NCBI RefSeq assembly: GCF_006717075.1
Contig: NZ_VFQC01000001.1
Span: 1,907,501 to 1,971,500, forward strand
Direction: 5' to 3'
Length of the DNA stretch: 64,000 nt
Source of the DNA: Haloactinospora alba
GTDB lineage: Bacteria; Actinomycetota; Actinomycetes; Streptosporangiales; Streptosporangiaceae
The notes under the pieces are model-generated. The model saw only the letters and a list, made by a program, of their open reading frames with translations, was not told where the DNA came from and did no database searches. How positions within the stretch are numbered: the stretch's first letter is position 1; the number at the start of each line of letters is the position of its first letter. Positions 1 through 7,508 of the stretch are shown in pieces. Both the position numbers and the translations under genes were made by a program.

Positions 1-160
1 CCGCGTGGGTGATGGCTACGGGGTCGTCCCCGACCAAGTGGTGCTGGCGCAGGAACCGCGCGAGATCCGAACGACTGGTGAGTGAGTCGCCGCTGGTGGT
101 GAAATCGTGGATGATGCCAGCGGCGGTGCTGGGGGTTGTGCCAAGAGCCATGTCCACCAT
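1..160 (-). CDS. CGNR/ABATE-type regulator, N-terminal fragment
   Basis: The gene runs off the left edge, so only about 53 N-terminal residues are visible. After an ATG-rich start they read roughly MALGTTPSTAAGIIHDF, then DSLTSRSDLARFLRQH. The pattern of a short hydrophobic stretch, an Asp-Phe, and then a D-L-x-x-(F/W)-L segment resembles the ABATE domain that precedes the CGNR zinc finger in actinobacterial stress-linked regulators. The zinc finger itself would lie outside the window. Starts at 160 or 151 are in the same frame. The call rests on a short fragment and is tentative. Confidence 0.35.
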   Translation of the reverse strand, partial: MVDMALGTTPSTAAGIIHDFTTSGDSLTSRSDLARFLRQHHLVGDDPVAITHA

Positions 161-214
161 TTCACCATGCCCTGTTACCCGTATCACCGAACCAGCGGCG
201 CAGGGGCCGCGGGA

Positions 215-1444
215 TTACAGGCGCACGCCGAGGAGCGCCGCCGCGGTGTCGCGCACCAGCGCGGGCGACTCGGAGTCGTCGCCGGAGCCGTCGGCCAGCG
301 CGGCGTCGGCCCACGTGTCGATCTCGGAGACCGCGGCCGCGGTGTCGAGGTCGTTGGCCAGCGCGGCACGCACCCGCCCGAGCACTGGCATCGCGTCCGG
401 CCCCGCCGCCAGCGCGGTGGCGGCGCGCCAACGCCGCAGACGGTTCGCGGACTCGTCCAGCCCCGTGGCGGTCCAGCTCCACGGAGTGCGGTAGTGGTGG
501 TTCAGCATCGCGAGGCGGATCGCGTCCGGTTCGGCGCCCTCGGCACGAAGCTGCGAGACGAACACCATGTTTCCCTGGGACTTCGACATCTTCTCGCCGT
601 CGAGCCCAACCATCCCGACGTGGGCGTAGTGCTGGGCCTGACCGCTGCCGGTCGCGCTTCGCGTCTCCGCCGCCCCCATCTCGTGGTGGGGGAAGACCAG
701 GTCCGTTCCCCCGCCGTTCAGGTCGAAGCCGACCCCGAGTTCGTGCAGTGAGATGGCGCTGCACTCCACGTGCCATCCGGGGCGCCCCCGACCGAGCACG
801 GTGCTCCACGCGGGTTCGTTCGGACGTTCGGCCCGCCACAACAGCCAGTCCAGCGGATCCTTCTTGCCCGGACGCTGCGGGTCACCGCCGCGTTCGGCGA
901 ACAGGCGCAGCATCTCCTCCCTGCTGTAGCCACTGATCTCCCCGAAGTACGGTGCGGCCTCGGCGGCGAAGTAGATGTCACCGTCGAGTTCGTAGGCAGC
1001 CCCGCTCTCCTGGATCCTGCTGACGAACTCCGCGATGAGGTCGACGGAGTCCACGACCGAAACGTAGGCGCGCGGGGGGCGGACCCCGAGTGCCGTCATG
1101 TCGTCCCGGAAGACCTGGATCTCACGTTCGGCCAGTTCGCGCCAGTCCTCTCCGTTGGCCCGGGCGCGCTCCAGCAGGGGATCGTCGATGTCGGTTACGT
1201 TCTGCACGTAGTCCACATCGTGTCCCGCGTCCCGCCACACCCGCTCGACCATGTCGAACGTGAGGTACGTGAACGCGTGGCCGAGGTGCGCCGCGTCGTA
1301 GGGGGTGATGCCGCACACGTACATCCGTGCCGTCGGGCCGGGGCCCGTCTCGCGCACTGTGTCGGTAACGGTGTCGTACAGGCGGAGCGGCCCGCCGGTT
1401 CCCGGCAGGCGAACGATGTCCTCAGGCACAGACCATGAACGCAT
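215..1444 (-). CDS. mshC: Cysteine--1-D-myo-inosityl 2-amino-2-deoxy-alpha-D-glucopyranoside ligase MshC
   Basis: This cytoplasmic ATP-dependent ligase joins L-cysteine to GlcN-inositol in mycothiol synthesis. It is a class I cysteinyl-tRNA synthetase paralogue. At 409 aa it has the usual MshC length and lacks the anticodon-binding extension of CysS. A HIGH-like motif (HLGH, about residues 53-56) and KMSKS (285-289) form the adenylation site. The zinc ligands expected in the family are seen as C44, C228 and the FPHHE histidines (253-254). Downstream genes on the same strand are the SCO1664/DUF3090/phosphatase set that accompanies mshC in Streptomyces. MshC marks the host as a mycothiol-producing actinobacterium. 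Confidence 0.95.
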   Translation of the reverse strand: MRSWSVPEDIVRLPGTGGPLRLYDTVTDTVRETGPGPTARMYVCGITPYDAAHLGHAFTYLTFDMVERVWRDAGHDVDYVQNVTDIDDPLLERARANGEDWRELAEREIQVFRDDMTALGVRPPRAYVSVVDSVDLIAEFVSRIQESGAAYELDGDIYFAAEAAPYFGEISGYSREEMLRLFAERGGDPQRPGKKDPLDWLLWRAERPNEPAWSTVLGRGRPGWHVECSAISLHELGVGFDLNGGGTDLVFPHHEMGAAETRSATGSGQAQHYAHVGMVGLDGEKMSKSQGNMVFVSQLRAEGAEPDAIRLAMLNHHYRTPWSWTATGLDESANRLRRWRAATALAAGPDAMPVLGRVRAALANDLDTAAAVSEIDTWADAALADGSGDDSESPALVRDTAAALLGVRL

Positions 1445-1618
1445 GCTTCCGAGACTATCCGGCCATCCCGGAACAGAATGCTCACACCGGGGTGCGGCGA
1501 CGAGATCAATCCCCTAGTGCAACCGGGAATGCGACACGTCCGGCCCGAGCTGCCGCACTCCGCGCGGCGCGCCGCAGCGACGCACCGCCCCGCCCTCCTC
1601 CGACCAGCACGGTGCTTG

Positions 1619-1870
1619 TCAGAACCGTCCCGCGCTCCCACGGTAGGTGTGGAGTATGGCGCCGGCTCCGAGCAGGGTCCCCGCGGCGCACAGCAGCGCG
1701 AGGACGCTGTTCCCGGACTCCCAGTGCGCCATCGTCGCGGAGAAGGCCACCACGTACAACAACCAGTAGGCGGGGCGCTCCCCCACGTACCGCCGGTACG
1801 TCAGGGGGAGGGCTTCTTCCGCCGTGCCGGTACCCCCGCGTTTCTCCCGGGAAGAGCGTCGAACCATCAC
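1619..1870 (-). CDS. Small hypothetical membrane protein
   Basis: This 83-aa product has a basic N-terminus (about residues 1-12), an amphipathic linker, and two hydrophobic segments (about 35-50 and 57-74) ending in a short polar tail, so it is probably a two-helix membrane hairpin. It lies between mshC and the NRDE gene on the same strand. No strong ribosome binding site is visible, and the start could be the GTG at 1870 or the ATG next to it. I do not recognise the family. The hydrophobic pattern supports it as real but the case is moderate. Confidence 0.45.
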   Translation of the reverse strand: MMVRRSSREKRGGTGTAEEALPLTYRRYVGERPAYWLLYVVAFSATMAHWESGNSVLALLCAAGTLLGAGAILHTYRGSAGRF

Positions 1871-1924
1871 GTGCCGTGGGACGCCGTGCGCCCTGCCCGG
1901 GTTTACCCGCCTCCCTGGGCCCGG

Positions 1925-2728
1925 TCAGTGCACGATACGCCAGGCCTCCGGATCCCCGGGCGAGTCGGTGAAGGCGTACCGGAGCACGTCTGGTGCGCAG
2001 GCGAGCAGTGTCACTGAGGAGGTCGCCCAGAGCTGTCCGTCGCCGAGGTCCACCCGGGCGCGCAACGAGGTCGGATCGTCCGTCTTTGTTCCGTCGTGCG
2101 TTCGTGCCCCCGCGCTCATGGCACGGTCGACCATCCGGGGCCACTTTCCCCATATCCCGTCGGGTTCTCCCGCATGCAGCTCCGCGGTCGTGGGGCGGGG
2201 CCGGTTCTCGGTGAAGAGTCCCGCGTACCGCCGCACGCGGGGGTCCTCGGGATCGATCCCGGTGTTGACCAGCATGCTGACCCCCGGTTCGAGGCTGCGC
2301 CGGGTGAGAGCGCCACCGTCCCAGGCGTGGTGAACGGCCGAGCGGGAGTCGGCGCCCAGGAGGTGGAAGGGTTCGTAGTCGCCCACCCGTTCCGGTCGTG
2401 GCTCCCACTGGCCGTGTGAGGCCAGACGCAGCGGAAGTTCCCCCCGGCTCGGTCGGGCGGGTCCGGCGGGACGGGCCGGATCCGCCCCGTCCCGTGGCAG
2501 CCCATTCACGACAGCGCCGACGCGGGGGCCGGAGGGAAGCGAGGCACTGGTGTTCACCGCGAGCCAGGTCCCGCCCGCACGGGTGTCCTTCCCCCCGAGC
2601 AGCTCGGGACGCTCGGGCCAGTGCCGGCCGGGCTGCTCCCAGGGACGGGCGAGCAGCTCGTCACGGACCGCGACCACCAGCAGCGGAACCTCTTCCGCCG
2701 GGGCGAAACTGACGATGACCGTACACAT
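1925..2728 (-). CDS. NRDE (TANGO2-like) family protein
   Basis: The product is 267 aa and begins MCTVIVSF, placing a cysteine at position 2 as in NRDE/TANGO2-family proteins, where it can become an Ntn-type N-terminal nucleophile. The start at 2728 is preferred over an upstream in-frame start because it exposes Cys2 and has GGAGGGAAGG just upstream. The family pattern is present: AVRDELLARPW near residue 20, GGTWLAVN near 55, and an LGADS...WDGG block further on. The TANGO2 family is linked to haem and lipid trafficking, but the bacterial role is unsettled. It may be co-transcribed with its same-strand neighbours. Confidence 0.8.
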   Translation of the reverse strand: MCTVIVSFAPAEEVPLLVVAVRDELLARPWEQPGRHWPERPELLGGKDTRAGGTWLAVNTSASLPSGPRVGAVVNGLPRDGADPARPAGPARPSRGELPLRLASHGQWEPRPERVGDYEPFHLLGADSRSAVHHAWDGGALTRRSLEPGVSMLVNTGIDPEDPRVRRYAGLFTENRPRPTTAELHAGEPDGIWGKWPRMVDRAMSAGARTHDGTKTDDPTSLRARVDLGDGQLWATSSVTLLACAPDVLRYAFTDSPGDPEAWRIVH

Positions 2729-2803
2729 AACCTTCCCTCCGGGAGCCCGGGGTTCGGGAGGGCCGTCCACCGCACGGGGCGGCCAGCGGCACCCGAACGC
2801 CGC

Positions 2804-3547
2804 TCAGACGGGAGGCCAGGGTATCGCCGGCCATCCCGGGGCCGGGTACGGGTGCACCCGGTGCTCCAGCAGGAGCTCGACCCTGCGGCGCAGCGCGTAG
2901 CGTTCCGGCTTAGTGAGGTGGCTGCTGAGCTCCGCGGTCAGGGCGCTGTCCGGCTGACGCAGGAGAAGACGCACGTTCTCCAGGGCGTGCAGGGTCTCCG
3001 TTGCCAGTTCCTCGCCCTGCCACTGCCACAGCACGGTGCGGAGCTTGTACTGTTCCGCGAAGGACACCCCGTGGTCGCACCCGTAGAGGTGTCCGGCAGC
3101 GGTCGGCAGGAGGTGGCCGACCTTGCGGTCCGAATTGTTGATCACGGCGTCGAACACCGCCATACGGCGCAGTCCGGGATGGTGGTGCTCCTGGGCCAGG
3201 TCGACCAGGTCCACGGTGGGGTCACCCGTTATCCACAGCTGGCACATGCCCTCGCCGAAGGGGCCACCGCGGTACACCGTGGGGGGAACGATCCCCCACC
3301 CCAGCGCCTCGGAGACGGCGAAGGCAGCCAGTTCCCGGCCGGCCAGCGTCCCGTGGGGGAAGTCCCACAGCGGGCGTTCCCCCGACACTGGCTTGTAGAC
3401 GCAGGGGATCTCCCTACCGGCGGAGGCGACCGTGCAGTAGAGGGTGGTGTTGGACGCCTCGGTGAGCCGGCCGGCGACAGTGATCTCACCGGTGCTCAAC
3501 GCTTCCACGATCTCGCCTGCAGGCAGCTCCTGGAACGCCGCAGTCAT
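2804..3547 (-). CDS. SCO1664-family protein (PI3K/PI4K-like fold)
   Basis: This 247-aa protein matches the actinobacterial family named after Streptomyces SCO1664. Diagnostic stretches are EASNTTLYCTV, CVYKPVSGERPLWDFP, TLAGRELAA, and the kinase-like FDAVINNSDRKVGHLL followed by YGCDHGVSF. The N-x-D-R-K and later D-H-G pattern resembles the catalytic and metal-binding loops of HipA/PI3K-like kinases; that activity is inferred. The ATG at 3547 has a GGGAG ribosome binding site. An alternative ATG at 3568 would overlap the DUF3090 stop by 4 nt (ATGA), so translational coupling is likely either way. Confidence 0.85.
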   Translation of the reverse strand: MTAAFQELPAGEIVEALSTGEITVAGRLTEASNTTLYCTVASAGREIPCVYKPVSGERPLWDFPHGTLAGRELAAFAVSEALGWGIVPPTVYRGGPFGEGMCQLWITGDPTVDLVDLAQEHHHPGLRRMAVFDAVINNSDRKVGHLLPTAAGHLYGCDHGVSFAEQYKLRTVLWQWQGEELATETLHALENVRLLLRQPDSALTAELSSHLTKPERYALRRRVELLLEHRVHPYPAPGWPAIPWPPV

Positions 3548-3564
3548 CACTGCTCCCACCTGGA

Positions 3565-4143
3565 TCATGATCCGCCAGGCTTGTACCCGTTCTGCCGGGG
3601 GCAGATGTGCCCTTCGGGATCGAGCGGTTGTCCGCACAACGGACAGTTGGGTCTGCCGGCGGCGACGACCTTCATCGCCTGGCCGGCGAACGCCCGGGCA
3701 GCCGTCGGGGTCAGGTGGACGCGCAGCACGTCCTTGTCCACCGGCTCCTCGTCGGCGAACACGTCGACCTCGCCCTGGTCGTCGGCGTCCCCGCCCGTCT
3801 CGTCGACCTGCTGGGCCTCGATGATCACACGGGCCGCCTCCGCGTCCCACGCCACGGCGAGCGTGCCCACCCGGAAGTCCTCGTCGATGGGTTGTTCCAA
3901 CGGGCCATCGTCGATGTCGACGGTGTCGGGCTGCGTGTCGCCTGGTTGCTCGCCGAAGCGTCGCCGCACTTCCTCCAGCAACTCCTCGATGCGTTCGGCG
4001 AGCGCGGATACCTGCGCCTTCTCCAGAGCAACGCTGGTGATCCGCCCGCCGCCGCTGGCCTGCAGGAAGAACGTGCGTTCTCCCGGTTGGCCGACCGTGC
4101 CGGCCACGAAACGTTCGGGAGGGTCGAATTGGAACACGGGCAT
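3565..4143 (-). CDS. DUF3090 family protein
   Basis: The 192-aa product starts MPVFQFDPPERFVAGTVGQP and ends with a small zinc-ribbon-like tail, CPLCGQ then HICPR. It matches the DUF3090/YjbJ-like family that sits next to the SCO1664 family in many actinomycetes. The middle carries an acidic insert (about residues 120-150). The conserved pairing with the following gene suggests a shared but unknown function. Its stop overlaps a possible upstream start of the next gene. Confidence 0.85.
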   Translation of the reverse strand: MPVFQFDPPERFVAGTVGQPGERTFFLQASGGGRITSVALEKAQVSALAERIEELLEEVRRRFGEQPGDTQPDTVDIDDGPLEQPIDEDFRVGTLAVAWDAEAARVIIEAQQVDETGGDADDQGEVDVFADEEPVDKDVLRVHLTPTAARAFAGQAMKVVAAGRPNCPLCGQPLDPEGHICPRQNGYKPGGS

Positions 4144-4168
4144 AGGACGAACCTTAGGGGATAGTGGG

Positions 4169-4888
4169 TCACCGTAGCGACTCTTCGTTCTGCGGGCCGC
4201 CACTTCCGCCCCCGACGACGGCGTCACCGGAGCCGGCGCTCTCCGCCGGCTCCAGTCCGGCGGCCGTCGCCCCGACATCGTTGAGCCGTTGCACGAAGGG
4301 ACGTGTGGCGGTGTAGCGGATTGCCGTGAGCGAGCACGGGTCGATGCTGATGCGTTGGAACTGGTCGAGGTGCACCCCCAACGCATCCGCGACAATAGCC
4401 TTGATCACGTCGCCGTGGCTGCACATGACGTACACGGGCGAGTGGCTCCGGCCCAGCAACCACGTGTTCCACTCTCGCACAGCGGCCACCGCTCGGTGGG
4501 ACACTTCGGCCAGGCTCTCCCCGCCGGGGAAGCGTGCGGCACTGGGATGGTTCTGGACCACGCGCCACAGCGGTTCCGCTGTCAGGCTCCGGATCTCGCG
4601 TCCGGTCCAGTCCCCGTAGTCACACTCGCTGATCCCGTCCTCGAGGAGCACCTCGTTGCCGCTCACCTCCGCGACGGCGGCAGCGGTCGCGCGGCAGCGT
4701 TCCAACGGGCTGGACACCACGGCGTCCAGTGCGAGGCCGGAGAGGCGTTGGGCGAGTCCCGCCGCCTGGGCCGTGCCCCACTCGTTGAGGTGCACTCCCG
4801 GGCTCCTCCCGGTCAGGGTCCCACCGGTGGTGTCGGTCAGACCGTGCCGGACGAGCAACAGGCTGACGGCCGGCTCGCTCTCGCCCAT
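4169..4888 (-). CDS. Histidine phosphatase family protein (MSMEG_4193-type)
   Basis: This is a 239-aa phosphoglycerate-mutase-like phosphatase. The catalytic RHG motif is in LLLVRHGLTDTT near residue 17. A second basic motif is SSPLERCRATA, the conserved acid is in ECDYGDW, and the second catalytic His is in VMCSHGDVIKAI. The start at 4888 follows a GGGGAT element and gives the normal family length. The C-terminal 30 residues are Gly/Ser-rich and probably disordered. It lies 25 nt upstream of the DUF3090 gene, in the same block. The substrate is unknown. Confidence 0.88.
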   Translation of the reverse strand: MGESEPAVSLLLVRHGLTDTTGGTLTGRSPGVHLNEWGTAQAAGLAQRLSGLALDAVVSSPLERCRATAAAVAEVSGNEVLLEDGISECDYGDWTGREIRSLTAEPLWRVVQNHPSAARFPGGESLAEVSHRAVAAVREWNTWLLGRSHSPVYVMCSHGDVIKAIVADALGVHLDQFQRISIDPCSLTAIRYTATRPFVQRLNDVGATAAGLEPAESAGSGDAVVGGGSGGPQNEESLR

Positions 4889-4972
4889 GCTGGTATCCCC
4901 TGTCGGTGCTCGGGTGTGCTGCGTCGGCAGGTGGCGCGGGATCCTCCCACCGCGACCGGGCCCCACTGTACA

Positions 4973-4993
4973 GCGGCCCGCGGCGCGGGCCGC
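4973..4993. terminator. Hairpin terminator after uppP
   Basis: A perfect 9-bp stem (GCGGCCCGC / GCGGGCCGC) with a 3-nt loop lies 12 nt past the uppP stop codon. There is no U tract, which is common in actinobacteria. Confidence 0.55.
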
Positions 4994-5005
4994 CGGGAGC
5001 GGCGC

Positions 5006-6187
5006 TCACCCTGCGGGGGTCTGTTCCTGCTGTCCCTGCTCCTGCTGGGCCTGGGGGTCGTAGGGCTGGCCGGTGTAGGGGTCGATGGGAAGCCCGGTCT
5101 GCGGATCGATCTCCACGAGTTCCCCGGTGTTGGGGTCCTTGTGCTGTCCGGTCTCGGGGTTCTCCGCCAGTCCGGTCTCCGGATCGATCGGCCATCCGGT
5201 CTCCGGGTCCGTGCTGGGACCCGTGGACGGGTCCACCGAGGAGTCGGAGGAGCTCCCGTCCTCGTCGCCCGCGGAGTCCTTCTCCTCCTTGTCCTTCTCC
5301 CCGCCCTCCGAGGAGCTCTCCTCGGAGGAGGCCTCCGGTCCGGCGCTGCCGTTGCTCGCCGAGCCTCCCTGCGGGTCGAGGACGTTGAAACTGACGAGGG
5401 TGAGCACCAGAACGCCGAGGCCGATGCGGTAGTAGACGAACGGCATGAAGCTGTGGGTGCTGATGAACTGCATGAACCAGGCGATAACCGCGTAGCCCAC
5501 GAGGAACGCCACTGCCGTGCCCACGAACGTGGCGGTCCATCCCGCGTACTCGTTACCGCCGATGTCCGTCAGTTTGTAGAACCCCGAGGCGAACACGGCG
5601 GGCATCGCGAGCAGGAAGGCGTACTCCGCCGCGTCCCGGCGTTTGAACCTGAGCAGCATCCCGCCCGTGACCGTGGCCCCGGAACGCGACACTCCCGGGA
5701 TCAGCGCGAGTGTCTGGAACAGACCGTAGATGAGTCCGCGCTGCACGTTCAGGTCGCTCAGCTCGCGGTGTTTGCGCATGTACCGGTCGGCCATGCCCAG
5801 GAAAACACCGAAGATGATCAGCGTGAGGGCGATCAGCCGGAGATCGCGGAAGAGACTGTCGATCTCCTCTTCCAGGAGCAGACCGATGACCCCGATGGGT
5901 ATCGTCCCGATGATCACGTACCAGCCCATGCGGGCGTCGAGGGTGCGCCGCAGTTCCCGGTTCACCAGGGACCGGAACCAGGCGGAGAGGATGCCCCACA
6001 CTCGCGCGCGGAAGTAGATGAGGACGGCGAGTTCGGTTCCGATCTGGCTGACAGCGGTGAAGGCCGCTCCCGGGTCGGGCCAGCCGAAGAAGGAGGAGAC
6101 GACACGCAGATGACCGCTGGAGGAGATCGGTAGGAATTCGGTCACTCCCTGGATCACACCAAGGATGATGGACTCGAGGATAGACAT
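5006..6187 (-). CDS. uppP: Undecaprenyl-diphosphatase UppP/BacA with long repetitive C-terminal tail
   Basis: This integral membrane enzyme dephosphorylates undecaprenyl pyrophosphate to recycle the cell-wall lipid carrier; loss or overproduction affects bacitracin sensitivity. The catalytic motifs are intact: GVTEFLPISSSGHL at about residues 14-27 and PGVSRSGAT near 165. The multi-spanning core ends near residue 270, which is the normal full length. About 123 further residues follow: first a Ser/Glu/Lys-rich stretch, then seven (D/N)P-x-TG units with an eight-residue period (for example DPETGWPI, DPETGLAE, NPETGQHK, DPYTGQPY). By topology this tail is soluble and disordered. Confidence 0.93.
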   Translation of the reverse strand: MSILESIILGVIQGVTEFLPISSSGHLRVVSSFFGWPDPGAAFTAVSQIGTELAVLIYFRARVWGILSAWFRSLVNRELRRTLDARMGWYVIIGTIPIGVIGLLLEEEIDSLFRDLRLIALTLIIFGVFLGMADRYMRKHRELSDLNVQRGLIYGLFQTLALIPGVSRSGATVTGGMLLRFKRRDAAEYAFLLAMPAVFASGFYKLTDIGGNEYAGWTATFVGTAVAFLVGYAVIAWFMQFISTHSFMPFVYYRIGLGVLVLTLVSFNVLDPQGGSASNGSAGPEASSEESSSEGGEKDKEEKDSAGDEDGSSSDSSVDPSTGPSTDPETGWPIDPETGLAENPETGQHKDPNTGELVEIDPQTGLPIDPYTGQPYDPQAQQEQGQQEQTPAG

Positions 6188-6473
6188 GACGGGCTCGGCT
6201 CCTGGGAACTAATTCCGTGGCACGTTCGTTTCCGGACCCCAGCCGGGGAAGAAGGATGGCACGTACACCGGGGGAAGGGCTGGGTCGACCGCGACAGGGG
6301 CGACGGCAGTCTACTGTCCGCACACGCGGGACAGCAGCCGACTGTGCGGGCCGGAGATTACCAGTCACCGGAGGGTGTGGGACGCGCTCCTCCCCACGTC
6401 CGCTCCCGTTCCGTCGCGGACCGGTCGCCGCTGCGCGCGCCGCGACAGCCGGAAAGGCGGTACTCTCCGCCGC

Positions 6474-7433
6474 ATGGAGCAACGACAGGTGGGTGGGTCC
6501 GGACTGTGGGTGTCTCGCATCGCACTCGGCACGATGGCCTGGGGAAAGGATACGGCCGAGGAGGAAGCGGCCGAACAGCTCACCACGTTCGTGGATGCCG
6601 GTGGAACGCTGCTCGACACCGCCGACGTGTACACCGGGGGCAACAGCGAGCGCATCACCGGTCGGCTGTTGAACAGCACCGTACGGCGCGATGATGTGAT
6701 ACTCGCCACCAAGGCGGGACACACGCCCGACGGCCATCGCCCCGGGGACACGTCCCGCAGACACATGCTGGCGTCGTTGGAGGCCTCGCTGCGCCGGCTG
6801 CAGACCGACCACATCGACCTCTGGCAGTTGCACGTGCACGATCCGGCCACGCCGGTCGAGGAGACGCTCGCGGCGATGGACGCCGCCGTCACGTCGGGCA
6901 AGGTGCGCTACATCGGTGTGGGGGACCTCGCGGCCTGGCAGTTCAGTGTGTACGCGACGTGGCAGCAGGCCGCTCCCGGGTGGGAGCGGGCTCCCGTCGT
7001 CTCGACCGGGAACGAGTACTCGCTTCTCAACCGCCGGGCCGAACGCGACGTGCTGCCGGCTGCCATGGCACGCGGCGCCAGTCTGATCGCGTGGGCACCA
7101 CTGGGGCGCGGTGTCCTCAGCGCGAAGTACCGCAACGGCCTCCCGCAGAGTTCCCGGGCCGCCCTCCCCCACATGGCCGCCTACATCGAGCCCTACTTCG
7201 ACGAACGCAGCCGACGCATCGTGGAATCGGTGTGCACCGCCGCGGAAGGGCTGGGGGTTTCCCCGCTGTCGGTGGCACTGAGCTGGGCGCGCGACCAGAG
7301 GGGGGTGGCCGCGGCGACTGTCGGTCCCCGGACGAACGCGCAGCTCGTCGACATACTCTCCCAGGAGAGTACGGAGCTTCCAGCCGAGATCCGCCATGCG
7401 CTCGACGACGCTTCCGCGGTTCCCCAACCGTGA
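6474..7433 (+). CDS. Aldo/keto reductase
   Basis: The 319-aa product is a cytosolic NADPH-dependent (beta/alpha)8-barrel oxidoreductase. The catalytic tetrad of the family is visible as the Asp and Tyr in LLDTADVYTGG, the Lys in LATKAGH, and the His in LWQLHVHD. The late TVGPRTNAQL segment is the cofactor-binding part. The ATG at 6474 gives the standard N-terminus with its GLWVSRIALGTMAWG strand. A GGCCGCG/GCGGCC hairpin at 7444-7458 follows the stop. The substrate cannot be deduced. Confidence 0.9.
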   Translation: MEQRQVGGSGLWVSRIALGTMAWGKDTAEEEAAEQLTTFVDAGGTLLDTADVYTGGNSERITGRLLNSTVRRDDVILATKAGHTPDGHRPGDTSRRHMLASLEASLRRLQTDHIDLWQLHVHDPATPVEETLAAMDAAVTSGKVRYIGVGDLAAWQFSVYATWQQAAPGWERAPVVSTGNEYSLLNRRAERDVLPAAMARGASLIAWAPLGRGVLSAKYRNGLPQSSRAALPHMAAYIEPYFDERSRRIVESVCTAAEGLGVSPLSVALSWARDQRGVAAATVGPRTNAQLVDILSQESTELPAEIRHALDDASAVPQP

Positions 7434-7508
7434 CCGTACGGTTGGCCGCGTCGCGGCCCCCGGGAAAACACCGGGCACACGCGTGGCCCGCACACCTGTG
7501 ACACGGAC

